Positions 21,229-30,296 are shown, numbered from the stretch's first letter. The stretch is 64,000 nt of DNA from JAPWJZ01 sp966211335 (GCA_966211335.1 CBIHNF010000001.1:1364001-1428000), one strand, 5' to 3'. Notes: a model not told the origin generated them from the sequence alone. Translations and numbers: made by a program.

Positions 21229-23907
21229 ATGCTTATCCAGCGCGACGAACTCTCCGAACAGGAATTGAAAGAAGCGCTGGATGAATGCGCACGGGAGCCC
21301 ATCCACATTCCCGGCGCCGTGCAGCCGCATGGCGTGATGATCGTCCTTGCCGCCGACAATACCGTCCAGCAGGTCAGCGCGAATATTGACAAGTTGCTGG
21401 GCGTTGCCGCGCCCGACTGCCTCGGCCGCAACCTTTCGGAGATTCTCGAGCCCGTTTATGTCGATGCCTTACTCAAGGTTAAAACCGAGGGCGCGCTGCA
21501 GCCCGTTCAATCGACCGTCGTAAGAAAAAACGGGCGCGAATTCGATGCGATCGCGCACCAGAGCGGCGCATCGCTGATCGTCGAGCTGGAAGAAATTCAG
21601 GAAAGCGCGCCGCGCGCCGAAAAACTTTACGACACGCTGCGCAATTTCGCCATCGGTATGCATAAAGCGAAAGGCTTCACCGATATTTTCGAGCATGTCG
21701 TCGCGGGCATACGGGAGGTTTCGGGCTTCGACCGCGTGAAGCTTTATCGCTTTGATGAAGACTGGCACGGCGAAGTGGTCGCCGAAAGCCGGGCGGACTT
21801 TATGCCGAGCTACAAGGGGCTGCATTTTCCGGCTTCCGATATTCCGGAGCAGGCGCGGAAATTGTACATGAAAAGTTATTTGCGCCTGATTGCCAGCACG
21901 ACCTATAAGCCGGTGCCGCTGGTACCGCCCTTGAACCCCGCGACCAAGGCGCCGCTGGACATGAGCCTTTCGGTGCTGCGCAGCGTGTCGCCCGTGCATA
22001 TTCAATATCTCGAAAACATCAACGTGCGCGCCTCCATGTCCGTCTCCATCATCCAGAACGGGCACCTGTGGGGGTTGATCGCCTGCCACCACAACGCGCC
22101 GCTGCATGTGCCCTACCAGGTGCGCAACATTTGCGAAATTATGGGGCATATCTTTTCGGCACAGCTCTCGACAATGGAGGATTTCTCCAAGCGCGAGGAT
22201 CAGGACCGCCGCGATGCGCTGGTGCGCAAGCTTTCTGTCGCGCTGGACAGCAACCCGCGCATCGACAGGCTGATGGCGCATTCACACGCGCTGGCGCGGG
22301 AAGCCTTAAGCGCCGACGGCCTTGCCGTCAAAACCTTCGTGCATGTGCTTCAGTATGGCGATGTGCCGCCGCAGGATGTGCTGGGGGCGCTGATGGACTG
22401 GTTGAAGCAAAAGGGCGATGACGAGATTTTTTATACCGATGACGCGCAAAAGCACTTTCCCGACGTGCCGGTGCTGCAATCGCTGCGCGGCGGCATTTTG
22501 GCGGTGCCCATCAGCCGCCGCAGCCATGACTATATCGTCTGGTTCCGCAACGCCATCGTCAAGGAAGTATCCTGGGCCGGCAACCCCGAGAAATCGGCGG
22601 AGGAAACCAAGGCCGGCTACCGCCTGACGCCGCGCAGCTCCTTCGAGCTCTGGAAGCAGGAAGTGCGTCACCGCAGCGCGGTATGGTCCGACGGCGACGT
22701 CAAGACCGCACGCGCTGTTGCCGCCGTTTTGCTGGAAAGCGAAAAACTCAACGCCGAGCAGGCGAATGTGGCGAAGACCGAGTTCCTTGCCAATATGAGC
22801 CATGAAATCCGGACGCCGATGAACGTCATCATCGGCCTGTCGCGCATTCTGGCGGAAAGCCGTCCGCTGACGGAGCGGCAGAAGCAGTTCGTCAAAACGC
22901 TGCAGATCAGCGCCGATGGCCTGCTTATCCTCATCAATGACCTGCTCGACATTTCCAAGATCGAAAGCCGCAGCCTGGAGCTGGAGGAAATTCCCTTCAG
23001 CCTTAACAAGCTGCTGCAGGAAGTCATCAGCATGATGTCGGTCAAGGCGGTGGAAAAAGGAATCCTGTTCACGCTGAAGGAAGCCTCCGGTTCAGGGAAG
23101 GTCTACGTCGGCGACCCCGGCCGCATGCGGCAGATCATTCTAAACCTTTGCAGCAATGCGCTTAAATTCACAGAAAAGGGCAGCATTGACCTGACGGTTC
23201 ATGCCGAGGCATCGGGCGACCCGGATATTGAAAAAGTCTGCATCACAATCCGCGACACCGGCATCGGCATCGCGCCTGACAAGCTTGACCTGATCTTCCA
23301 CAAATTTGTGCAGGCGGATGCGGCGGTATCCCGCAAATACGGCGGCACCGGCCTTGGCCTTGCCATTACAAAAATGCTCGCGGAAGCCATGGGCGGCGAG
23401 GTCAATGTCACCAGCCGCGAAGGTGAGGGTTCCGAATTCGTCGTCTGCGTCTTCCTGAAAGTGGCCTCGCAGGGGAAGGCGGAAACGCCGGCGTCACCTG
23501 TCATGGAGCGCCCCTGGATGGCGGAGCGGCCGCTTGTGCTGCTGGTGGAGGATTACGAGCCGAACATTCTGGTCGCCAGCACGTTTCTCGAGAATGGCGG
23601 CTTTGACTGCCACGTGGCGCGCAGCGGCATCGAGGCCGTCGAGCGCGTCAAGGCAGGACACTATTTTGCGGTGCTGATGGATGTGCAGATGCCCGGCCTC
23701 AGCGGCCTCGAGGCAACACAAATGATACGCGAACATGAGCAGAAGAATAATCTTCGGCGTATTCCCATCATCGGCATGACGGCGCATGCGCTTGCGGGTG
23801 ACCGCGAACGCTGCCTTGCAGCCGGCATGGATGAATACCTCTCCAAGCCCGTCAGCGGCGCGGCGCTGGAAGGCAAGCTCGAGCTTTTCAAGAAAGCACG
23901 GCAATAA
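21229..23907 (+). CDS. bphP: Bacteriophytochrome hybrid histidine kinase (PAS-GAF-PHY-HisKA-HATPase-REC)
   Basis: 892 residues, the full length expected for a hybrid phytochrome kinase. The biliverdin-attaching Cys20 is in DECAREPIHIPGAVQPHG. The GAF domain has the chromophore motif HFPASDIPEQARKLY and PVHIQYLENINVRASMS. The PHY tongue ends in LTPRSSFELWKQE (PRxSF motif). HisKA has His525 in ANMSHEIRTPMNVI; the HATPase has NALKFTEKG, DTGIGIAP and GTGLGLAI; the receiver has Asp818 in VLMDVQMPG and Lys in YLSKPV. It is a red/far-red photoreceptor kinase. There is only a weak ribosome site before ATG 21229. It is followed by a strong bidirectional terminator. Confidence 0.95.
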   Translation: MLIQRDELSEQELKEALDECAREPIHIPGAVQPHGVMIVLAADNTVQQVSANIDKLLGVAAPDCLGRNLSEILEPVYVDALLKVKTEGALQPVQSTVVRKNGREFDAIAHQSGASLIVELEEIQESAPRAEKLYDTLRNFAIGMHKAKGFTDIFEHVVAGIREVSGFDRVKLYRFDEDWHGEVVAESRADFMPSYKGLHFPASDIPEQARKLYMKSYLRLIASTTYKPVPLVPPLNPATKAPLDMSLSVLRSVSPVHIQYLENINVRASMSVSIIQNGHLWGLIACHHNAPLHVPYQVRNICEIMGHIFSAQLSTMEDFSKREDQDRRDALVRKLSVALDSNPRIDRLMAHSHALAREALSADGLAVKTFVHVLQYGDVPPQDVLGALMDWLKQKGDDEIFYTDDAQKHFPDVPVLQSLRGGILAVPISRRSHDYIVWFRNAIVKEVSWAGNPEKSAEETKAGYRLTPRSSFELWKQEVRHRSAVWSDGDVKTARAVAAVLLESEKLNAEQANVAKTEFLANMSHEIRTPMNVIIGLSRILAESRPLTERQKQFVKTLQISADGLLILINDLLDISKIESRSLELEEIPFSLNKLLQEVISMMSVKAVEKGILFTLKEASGSGKVYVGDPGRMRQIILNLCSNALKFTEKGSIDLTVHAEASGDPDIEKVCITIRDTGIGIAPDKLDLIFHKFVQADAAVSRKYGGTGLGLAITKMLAEAMGGEVNVTSREGEGSEFVVCVFLKVASQGKAETPASPVMERPWMAERPLVLLVEDYEPNILVASTFLENGGFDCHVARSGIEAVERVKAGHYFAVLMDVQMPGLSGLEATQMIREHEQKNNLRRIPIIGMTAHALAGDRERCLAAGMDEYLSKPVSGAALEGKLELFKKARQ

Positions 23908-23938
23908 AAAAGCCCGTGCGGGGCAGCACGGGCTTTTT
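23908..23938. terminator. Strong bidirectional intrinsic terminator
   Basis: The arms AGCCCGTGC (23911-23919) and GCACGGGCT (23926-23934) close a GGGGCA loop, with an A-run on the left and a T-run on the right. It sits between the convergent phytochrome gene and the small gene at 23957, and can end transcription in both directions. Confidence 0.9.
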
Positions 23939-23956
23939 CAGGCTATAAAGTTCTGC

Positions 23957-24205
23957 TTAGACGATGCGGTTAGACAGCAGCGCATGCGCGACGACGCCGA
24001 TCGCGAAGGCACAAGCGATGCTCTGCATCGGCTTTTCCTTGAAGCATTCATTCATCGAGCTGATGCGGTCATCAACCGATTTGTAGGCGACGTCTTTCAG
24101 GTTGCCGGGCGCGGCGGCGATGTGTTCTTTCAGCGACGACAGGTCCTTTTTGAGCGACGCAAGGTCGGCTGAGATATTGGCGAGCGATTCCGGTTTGTTG
24201 TCCAT
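23957..24205 (-). CDS. Small DUF883/ElaB-like membrane-anchored stress protein
   Basis: 82 residues. A charged amphipathic helix (LASLKKDLSSLKEHIA and following, residues ~10-55) is followed by KPMQSIACAFAIGVVAHALL, a single C-terminal membrane helix. This layout matches the ElaB/YqjD (DUF883) group of ribosome- or membrane-associated stress proteins. Similarity is by architecture; the family Gly-rich helix is only partly kept. An EcfG-type promoter lies just upstream, which supports a general stress role. Confidence 0.7.
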   Translation of the reverse strand: MDNKPESLANISADLASLKKDLSSLKEHIAAAPGNLKDVAYKSVDDRISSMNECFKEKPMQSIACAFAIGVVAHALLSNRIV

Positions 24206-24244
24206 GGTGAAATCCTTTGTTAATTGGCGTAATTCAGTTTAGCC

Positions 24245-24269
24245 AACGCCTGAAAGGCGTTCCTGTTCC
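24245..24269 (-). promoter_or_regulatory. Candidate EcfG (general stress response) promoter
   Basis: On the minus strand GGAAC (24269-24265), a 16-base spacer and CGTT (24248-24245) match the alphaproteobacterial EcfG sigma factor consensus GGAAC-N16/17-CGTT. It lies in the 70-bp gap upstream of the 82-residue small protein gene, giving a 5' UTR of roughly 30 bases. Confidence 0.65.
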
Positions 24270-24275
24270 ACCTGC

Positions 24276-25157
24276 TTAGGGTTGGGCGTTGCCGCCGGAG
24301 GCGCCATAAATTTGGCCGGTCGCATAACTTGCACCGGGGTCTGCCAGCTGAACGTAAATGGAGGCCAGCTCGGCCGGCTGGCCCGGGCGGCCCAGCGGCG
24401 CATCCTTGCCGAATTGCTGCAGCTTTTCAGGAGTGGCCCCGCCGCTGACCTGAAGCGGTGTCCAGATCGGCCCGGGTGCGACGCCATTGACACGGATTCC
24501 TTTCGGGGCGAATTGCTGCGCCAGCGATTTTACGAAGCTCATCGTCGCGGCCTTCGTCTGCGCGTAATCGTAAAGCTCCGGTGAGGGATCGTAAGCTTGA
24601 ACCGAGGCGGTGGCAATAATTGCTGCGCCTGCGGGCAGGTGCGGCAACGCCGCCTTGATCAGCCAGAAAGGCGCATAGATATTGGTTTTCATCGTCGCAT
24701 CGAAGGCTTCTGTCGTGATATCCAAAATTGATTTCTGGGTCTGTTGGCGCGCGGCGTTGCTGACGAGAATATCGAGGCCGCCGAGGGCTGAAACCGCATC
24801 TTCCACCAACTTGCCGCAGAATTTTTCATCCATCAGGTCGCCAGGCAGGGCGACACCCTTTCTTCCTTCGGCTTTGATCAAGGCGATGACTTCCTGCGCG
24901 TCCTCTTCTTCGGTCGGGTAATAGTTGATGACGACATCGGCGCCCTCCCGCGCATAGGCGATGGCGGCGGCACGGCCCATGCCGGAATCTCCGCCCGTGA
25001 TCAGCGCCTTGCGCCCCGCCAACCGGCCAGAACCCTTATAGCTTTTTTCTCCGTGGTCGGGTTTCGGGTCCATTTTGCTGGCAAGGCCCGGCCAAGGTTG
25101 CGATTGGTGGGGGAAGGGCGGCTTCGGGTGTTTGTCTGACGGATGCTCGAGCGTCAT
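24276..25157 (-). CDS. SDR-family oxidoreductase (YghA-like)
   Basis: 293 residues. A proline-rich N-terminal lead (KHPKPPFPHQSQPWPG) precedes a Rossmann fold: cofactor motif ITGGDSGMGRAAAIAY, VSNAARQQ, the active-site Tyr/Lys in YDYAQTKAATMSF, and the C-terminal GQIYGASGG. The long N-terminal lead and DSGMG motif are characteristic of the YghA/YhdF-type short-chain dehydrogenases often found among stress genes. The substrate is unknown. ATG 25157 is preceded by GGAGAA. The gene ends 70 bases before the EcfG-driven small gene on the same strand. Confidence 0.9.
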   Translation of the reverse strand: MTLEHPSDKHPKPPFPHQSQPWPGLASKMDPKPDHGEKSYKGSGRLAGRKALITGGDSGMGRAAAIAYAREGADVVINYYPTEEEDAQEVIALIKAEGRKGVALPGDLMDEKFCGKLVEDAVSALGGLDILVSNAARQQTQKSILDITTEAFDATMKTNIYAPFWLIKAALPHLPAGAAIIATASVQAYDPSPELYDYAQTKAATMSFVKSLAQQFAPKGIRVNGVAPGPIWTPLQVSGGATPEKLQQFGKDAPLGRPGQPAELASIYVQLADPGASYATGQIYGASGGNAQP

Positions 25158-25273
25158 GGAATATTCTCCGGACTAATATATATTGTGGGCTGGTCACCTA
25201 ACTGTTTAGAACCTGCGTAAGTTCTCGACAAAAGCGGGCCAAAAAACGTTTTTTATCGCGGACGCTTCTAAAT

Positions 25274-25708
25274 ATGACAATCCACATCATCAAGCTTTCT
25301 GTTGGCTCCGAAAGCTTCAAGGACTTGGGCGACTGGCAGAAACAGTGGCTGAAGGAGCAGAAGGCCCGCGGCAAGAAAAAGCCCGAGCTGATTCATGTGA
25401 CGCGCCATATGCCCAAACGCGCGGAAGAGGTGCTGGATGGCGGCTCGATATACTGGGTCGTCAACGGCTGGATCGTCGGCCGCCAGAAACTGCTGGAACT
25501 GCGGCCGATGAAAAAGAACGGCGTGCCGCACTGCGGCCTCGTCTACGACAAAAAACTTATTCCCGTTCGCTGGCAGCAGCGTCGCGCCTTTCAGGGCTGG
25601 CGCTACCTCGACCCCAAAGATGCGCCCCCCGACCGCGACGTCGGCGAGGTCGACGACGACCTGCCGCTGGAGCTGCGGCAGGAATTGATGGCACTGGGGC
25701 TGCTGTAA
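25274..25708 (+). CDS. DUF1489 family protein
   Basis: 144 residues, the normal length. Family features are IHIIKLSVGS at the start, LIHVTRHMPKRAEEVLDGGS, IYWVVNGWIVGRQKLLELR and the strongly conserved RRAFQGWRYLDPKDAPPD. The family is widespread in alphaproteobacteria and has no known function. No clear ribosome site precedes ATG 25274. It converges with ung. Confidence 0.9.
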   Translation: MTIHIIKLSVGSESFKDLGDWQKQWLKEQKARGKKKPELIHVTRHMPKRAEEVLDGGSIYWVVNGWIVGRQKLLELRPMKKNGVPHCGLVYDKKLIPVRWQQRRAFQGWRYLDPKDAPPDRDVGEVDDDLPLELRQELMALGLL

Positions 25709-25711
25709 AAA

Positions 25712-26419
25712 CTATCCGACCTTCAGCCAGTCAATCGGCGTGCAGCCGTGCTGCTGCAGGTACTCGTTCGCCTTTTTGAAATGCCCGCAGCCGAGGAAGC
25801 CGCGGTGCGCGGAGAGGGGAGAAGGGTGCGGGGCTTCGAGGATGAGGTGTTTACTGCGGTCGATGAAGGCGCCCTTCTTCTGCGCATAGCTGCCCCAGAG
25901 CAGGAAGACAATATTTTCGCGCTGGTCGTTGAGGGCGCGGATGGCGGCATCGGTGAATTCCTCCCAACCGCGTTTCTGGTGGCTGCCGGCCTTGGCGGCC
26001 TCCACCGTCAGCGTCGCGTTCAGCAACAGTACGCCCTGTTTTGCCCAGGGGCTGAGGTCGCCGGCCTTCGGCATTTTTTCGCCGTATTCGGCCTCCAATT
26101 CCTTGTAGATATTTTTCAGGCTGGGCGGCAGCGCAATGCCGTTGCGGACGGAGAAAGACAACCCGTGCGCCTGATGCGGCCCGTGGTAAGGGTCCTGCCC
26201 GAGAATGACCACGGAGACTTTGTCAAACGGCGTGACGGACAGCGCGTTGAAAATATCATGGGCGGCGGGATAAATTTCCGCACCGGAGGCCTGTGCGTGA
26301 TGCAAGTGCTTTTCCAGCTGCTGTATATAGGGTTTGCCGAATTCGGCGCCAATCGCCCTCTGCCAGCCGGCCTCTATCCTTGATGTATCGAAAACTGTCA
26401 TGACACCAGCTTTTGCCAT
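25712..26419 (-). CDS. ung: Uracil-DNA glycosylase
   Basis: 235 residues, family 1 UDG. The catalytic water-activating motif is VVILGQDPYHGPHQAHGL, the uracil-binding Asn is in VLLLNATLTVE, and the minor-groove loop is APHPSPLSAHRGFLGCGHF. The enzyme removes uracil from DNA and starts base excision repair. The start could also be the internal ATG at 26401, which gives a more typical N-terminus; neither ATG has a clear ribosome site. Confidence 0.96.
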   Translation of the reverse strand: MAKAGVMTVFDTSRIEAGWQRAIGAEFGKPYIQQLEKHLHHAQASGAEIYPAAHDIFNALSVTPFDKVSVVILGQDPYHGPHQAHGLSFSVRNGIALPPSLKNIYKELEAEYGEKMPKAGDLSPWAKQGVLLLNATLTVEAAKAGSHQKRGWEEFTDAAIRALNDQRENIVFLLWGSYAQKKGAFIDRSKHLILEAPHPSPLSAHRGFLGCGHFKKANEYLQQHGCTPIDWLKVG

Positions 26420-26462
26420 GAAGCGCGGCGAAAGGCGATTTGATTTTGTTTAAATTTTTGGG

Positions 26463-26491
26463 TTGCCTGTCCCGTTACCGACCTGTATAGG
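26463..26491 (+). promoter_or_regulatory. Candidate sigma-70 type promoter for prmB
   Basis: TTGCCT (26463-26468), a 17-base spacer and TATAGG (26486-26491) lie upstream of ATG 26525. The match to -35/-10 consensus is fair and the position suits the gene. Confidence 0.4.
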
Positions 26492-26524
26492 ATTAGGGGA
26501 AATATTACGCAACCGGAAGACATC

Positions 26525-27511
26525 ATGAAAAAGAAAACCGCCGTCGCCAAAAGCCGCAAGCCCGTCATGAAACAGCAGCCGCAGCCGAACATGGCTCCCG
26601 CCGTCGCGGTGAAGGAATTGCGCACGGTGCGGGATTTCATCCGTTATGCCGTCAGCCGCTTTAACCGCGCCGACCTTTTTTTCGGCCATGGCACCTTCAA
26701 TGCGTTTGACGAAGCTGTTTTCCTCGTCCTCGAAGGCCTCCGCCTTCCGGTCGAACAGCTGGAGCCTTATTACGATGCCGCTCTGCTGCCGGACGAGCGC
26801 AAACGCCTCGCCGCGCTGATCGACGCCCGCATCAAGACGCGCAAGCCCACGGCCTATCTGGTGAACAAAACCTACCTGAAGGGTTATCCGTTCTATGTCG
26901 ATGAACGCGTCATTGTGCCGCGCTCCTACATCGCCGACCTGCTGTTTGCCGATGTGACGGGTGGGGAGAATGGCGAGTTTGCGCTGATCGAGGATCCTGA
27001 ATCCATTACGTCGGTACTCGATCTCTGCACAGGTTCCGGCTGCCTTGCCATTATCGCCTCCTACCTGTTCCCGAATGCGACGGTGGATGCCGTTGACCTG
27101 TCGAAAGACGCGGTGGCGGTTGCCAACATTAACGTCGCCAACTGCCTGCACAACGACCGCATCACGGTCTTTCAGGGTGACCTGTTTGCGCCGCTGAAGG
27201 GGCGCAAATATGACTTCATCATCACCAACCCGCCCTATGTTGACGCCGGTGACATGCAAGGTATGCCGCCCGAGTATTACCACGAACCGCAAATGGCGCT
27301 GGAAGCGGGTGATGACGGCCTTGATATCGTCCACCGTATCCTGAATGAAGCGCCGCAATACCTGAATGACGGCGGCCAGATTATCTGCGAAATCGGCTAT
27401 GGCCGCCCCGCGCTGGAAGAGGCGCGGCCGGATATCGACCTCCTCTGGCTCGACACCGAAAACAGCGAAGGCGAGGTTTTCTGGGTGACGAAAGAGCAGT
27501 TGACGGCTTGA
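26525..27511 (+). CDS. prmB: Ribosomal protein uL3 N5-glutamine methyltransferase
   Basis: 328 residues. A basic N-terminal tail precedes the helical substrate domain (FFGHGTFNAFDEAVFLVLEG) and a class I SAM fold: VLDLCTGSGCLAIIA (motif I), VDAVDLSKDAVAVA, and the glutamine-methylating signature IITNPPYVDAGDM. The segment RVIVPRSYIADLL and the presence of AFDEA near the N-terminus place it with PrmB rather than the release-factor enzyme PrmC. It modifies Gln150 of ribosomal protein L3 in characterised relatives. Confidence 0.92.
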   Translation: MKKKTAVAKSRKPVMKQQPQPNMAPAVAVKELRTVRDFIRYAVSRFNRADLFFGHGTFNAFDEAVFLVLEGLRLPVEQLEPYYDAALLPDERKRLAALIDARIKTRKPTAYLVNKTYLKGYPFYVDERVIVPRSYIADLLFADVTGGENGEFALIEDPESITSVLDLCTGSGCLAIIASYLFPNATVDAVDLSKDAVAVANINVANCLHNDRITVFQGDLFAPLKGRKYDFIITNPPYVDAGDMQGMPPEYYHEPQMALEAGDDGLDIVHRILNEAPQYLNDGGQIICEIGYGRPALEEARPDIDLLWLDTENSEGEVFWVTKEQLTA

Positions 27512-27566
27512 CGTTGCCAAATCCCCCAAATGCCCCTAGAATCGGGGCAAGGGAGACACCGGCTAT

Positions 27567-28019
27567 ATGAACAAGCTAGACCTGACGCCTGAAGACCACG
27601 AACTCGTAAAGGCCGCCTGCGACTGGATCGTAAAGCCGGTGCTGCAGATTTACGGCGAAAAAGCCCCGGCCCTCGTCGGCGCGGCGCTACGCCTCGATAA
27701 CGGGCGCATCATTACCGCGAATAACCTCACCGTCGATGTCGGTAGCATTTCAATGTGTGCGGAGCCCTTTGCCATTGCGGAAGCAAACCGCGAGCCCGAG
27801 CGCAAAATCACCACCATCGTCGCCGTCTACCATGAATTCAGCAAGCACCCGAAGGTCATTCCGCCCTGCGGCCGCTGCCGCGAAGTGATTACGGATTTTG
27901 CATCCTCCGGTTTCGTCATCCTTCGCGATCCGGGCACGGCGGAGCTGTACAAAGTCCGCGCGTCTGACCTGCTGCCGCTCAAATATGGCGACTACTGGCT
28001 GGACGGTAAGCTGGTTTAA
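27567..28019 (+). CDS. Cytidine deaminase-like zinc enzyme
   Basis: 150 residues. The zinc site of the cytidine deaminase fold is present: MCAEPFAIAEA (Cys-Ala-Glu) and PPCGRCREVITDF (PCxxC). The N-terminal half (GAALRLDNGRIITANNLTV) matches the substrate-binding strand. It is close to the blasticidin-S/cytidine deaminase-like branch, so the substrate may not be cytidine. A GGGAGA ribosome site precedes ATG 27567. A short hairpin (TGCCCC/GGGGCA, 27532-27549) lies in the 55-bp gap after prmB. Confidence 0.85.
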   Translation: MNKLDLTPEDHELVKAACDWIVKPVLQIYGEKAPALVGAALRLDNGRIITANNLTVDVGSISMCAEPFAIAEANREPERKITTIVAVYHEFSKHPKVIPPCGRCREVITDFASSGFVILRDPGTAELYKVRASDLLPLKYGDYWLDGKLV

Positions 28020-28025
28020 TTTCAA

Positions 28026-29210
28026 TTAGTGCTTCGGCAATTGCCCGAGCCGCTTCAGAAGCGGCGTCATTGTCATGCCCTGCACGAAAATGGAGAAGGC
28101 GACGACGCAGAAGGCGACGGTAATAATATCATCGCGCTGCGGCATGTTTTCCGGCAGGCCGATGGCAAGGGCGAGGGCCAGCGCGCCGCGGAGCCCGCCC
28201 CAGAACAGCACATGCTGGTGTTTCATATCGATGCGCAACTTTGATTTGGCAAAAAAGGCAGCGACGGGATAGATCGCAACTGCGCGGCCGAGCGTGACCA
28301 GCGCAATCGCGGCAAGGGCGCTGAACAGCACCGGCATCACCGCCTGCCGCGCCTCGTGCATACCGATCAGGATGAAGATGAGGGAGTTGGCGACAAAGGC
28401 CGCGTATTCCCAAAGGCCAGCGAGGGCAGGGCGGGGCTTGTCGGCGAACTGGCCGAGTTCCGTGCTGTTGCCCAGCAGCACGCCGGCGCTCATCGTCGCC
28501 AGAACACCGGACATATGGAAGTGCTCGGCCAGAAAGAACGAGCCGTAGGCCGCGACCATTGTGAGCGTGATTTCAACAAGATGGTCTTCCGTGCGGCCTG
28601 CCAGCTTTTTCAAGCCATATCCGACAACAAGGCCGGCTGCGATACCGCCGAAGGATGTCAGCAGGAACATCCACAGCATTGCTGGAAGCGAAACAGCCCC
28701 GCCAGCGGCTACCAGCAGGGCAATCATAAAGACCACGGCCGCGGTGCCGTCGTTCATGAGGCTTTCCGCCTCGACCAGCAGGCGCAAGCGGCCATGAACG
28801 CCGGCTTCCTTGAACGTCGCGATGACGGAGACGGGATCGGTCGCCGCAATCAGCGCGCCGAAAACAAGACAGGGGCCCCATTCCCAATCGGCGGCATAAT
28901 GCATGCCGAGAGCGGTGACGGCAGCGGAAAGCAACAGGCCGACCGTCGCAAAGGCACTGATGACGGGCAGGTCGGTTTTCAGTTCTTTCCATGGAATATA
29001 AAACGCGGCCTCGAAAATCAGCGGGGGCAGCAGGGTATAAAACACCAGTTCCTTCGTCAGTGGAATGTCGAGTGGCAGGGGCAGAAAGGCAAGGCCGATT
29101 CCGGCGGCGACCAGCCCCGCAATATAAGGAATGCGCAAGCGCCGCGCGACCATGGCGACAATCGCGGCGACGAGAAGCAGAAATTCCAATTGTTTTAGAA
29201 CAGTATCCAT
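28026..29210 (-). CDS. Na+/H+ antiporter of the CPA1 (NhaP) type
   Basis: 394 residues with about 11-12 hydrophobic helices. The CPA1 signature is intact: FGALIAATDPVSVIATFKEA with the transport Asp, followed by EAESLMNDGTAAVVF. LFWGGLRGALALALAIGLPE is the conserved late helix. It lacks the long cytosolic C-terminal domain of larger NhaP proteins. Expected role: proton-driven sodium export and pH balance at the inner membrane. Confidence 0.92.
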   Translation of the reverse strand: MDTVLKQLEFLLLVAAIVAMVARRLRIPYIAGLVAAGIGLAFLPLPLDIPLTKELVFYTLLPPLIFEAAFYIPWKELKTDLPVISAFATVGLLLSAAVTALGMHYAADWEWGPCLVFGALIAATDPVSVIATFKEAGVHGRLRLLVEAESLMNDGTAAVVFMIALLVAAGGAVSLPAMLWMFLLTSFGGIAAGLVVGYGLKKLAGRTEDHLVEITLTMVAAYGSFFLAEHFHMSGVLATMSAGVLLGNSTELGQFADKPRPALAGLWEYAAFVANSLIFILIGMHEARQAVMPVLFSALAAIALVTLGRAVAIYPVAAFFAKSKLRIDMKHQHVLFWGGLRGALALALAIGLPENMPQRDDIITVAFCVVAFSIFVQGMTMTPLLKRLGQLPKH

Positions 29211-29234
29211 ACCGGCCAGTATAGACTGGGCTTT

Positions 29235-30296
29235 TTAAAAGTTAAACCAGCGCTTTTTGGCGCTTGCCGCCTTGTCGACCTTGGTTTTGAAAGCCGCGGC
29301 ATCCGCGCCATCGACGCCGGGCGGGGCCGAGAGCAGTTCCAGCGGTGCCAGCAGGCGGTCGCGGGCGAGAGCATTGGCCATGCCGTACTTCACGATGCGC
29401 GCGAAGGAGGACAGGTTTTCATCTTCCGTCACATAGCGCGGCAGTTCGTGATAGCTTTTGACGGGAAACCAGTTCGGCACCAAACCGTTGAATTTTTCGC
29501 GGAAGGTCTGGCCGTCTTTTTTCTTCTTCACCTCGAAGTTCTGTTTGTTGACGGTGGCGGAGATGCGCAGGCTGCGGTCCGATAGCTTGTCGATGCGCAG
29601 CTTGTGCGTCGCCCAGGAGAACATGGCGCGCAGCGGCTCCCACAGCCGGTTTTTCCAGCGCACAAGGACGTCGTTATTCGCTTCAAGGTAGAGCGTCGTG
29701 AAACGGTCCTTCTCCTGCTTCGGGCGCGACATGACGCCTGCGGAAATCAGCACGACTTCATGTAGCGCAGCTTTGGCGTCCTTGTCCGAAAATCCGACCT
29801 GCTTCATTAACAGCAGCGATGCGTTGTAGCACTCCTGCGCGGTGATCGTACCGGCGCTGTAGCCGAACAGTGTCACATTGCGCAGGTTTTGCCGCGCCAC
29901 GTCCAGCGGCAGCGGTTTGCCGCTGACCTTGCCACTTGCATCCTCCGCGAAGCCTTCCGCCACCAGCGGCATGATGACGGCTTTCGCGAGGTCAAAGCCA
30001 TTGTGCGAGGCGCGGCGGGAGGGCAGGCCGTCATAAGCGGCGAGGTTGAAAATTTCCTTGAGGCCTGCGTGCGACCACGCATAAACGTTTGTGCCGCTGG
30101 TGTCGCCGGGCGCTTTGTCGACAAGCTCTTCCATAGTCTTCAGCGCGCCGGAAATATATTCGGGCGTGTCGTCATAGGTAAAAAAACCGGTAAGAAAAAT
30201 GACGGTGGGCGCGTTGATTTTAAGCGCGGAAAGGTCTACCGCCTGCAGGCGGGGCTGGTCTTGGTCGTCGCGCGATCGCTGCCAGAGTTTTCCCAT
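29235..30296 (-). CDS. Hypothetical alpha/beta-hydrolase-like protein
   Basis: 353 residues. I do not recognise a named family. A strand-turn-helix nucleophile elbow is visible: VTLFGYSAGTITAQECYNAS (GxSxG), preceded by a hydrophobic strand TVIFLTGFFTYDD near the N-terminus that fits the first strand of the fold. Later segments (VVLISAGVMSRP, TTLYLEANNDVLVRW) match the acid-bearing strand region. The C-terminal 130 residues are basic and unassigned. There is no signal peptide. It sits 24 bases from the antiporter start on the same strand, so co-transcription is plausible. Confidence 0.65.
   Translation of the reverse strand: MGKLWQRSRDDQDQPRLQAVDLSALKINAPTVIFLTGFFTYDDTPEYISGALKTMEELVDKAPGDTSGTNVYAWSHAGLKEIFNLAAYDGLPSRRASHNGFDLAKAVIMPLVAEGFAEDASGKVSGKPLPLDVARQNLRNVTLFGYSAGTITAQECYNASLLLMKQVGFSDKDAKAALHEVVLISAGVMSRPKQEKDRFTTLYLEANNDVLVRWKNRLWEPLRAMFSWATHKLRIDKLSDRSLRISATVNKQNFEVKKKKDGQTFREKFNGLVPNWFPVKSYHELPRYVTEDENLSSFARIVKYGMANALARDRLLAPLELLSAPPGVDGADAAAFKTKVDKAASAKKRWFNF

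Noticed and set aside
20325..21431. 368-residue version of the Crp/Fnr protein
   Set aside because: The extra N-terminus overlaps the phytochrome coding start and the palindrome, and lacks the look of the family; the shorter start at 21098 fits.
21229..23907. bphO, crp-like and bphP genes as a single operon
   Set aside because: The middle gene is on the opposite strand, so they share a locus but not one transcript.
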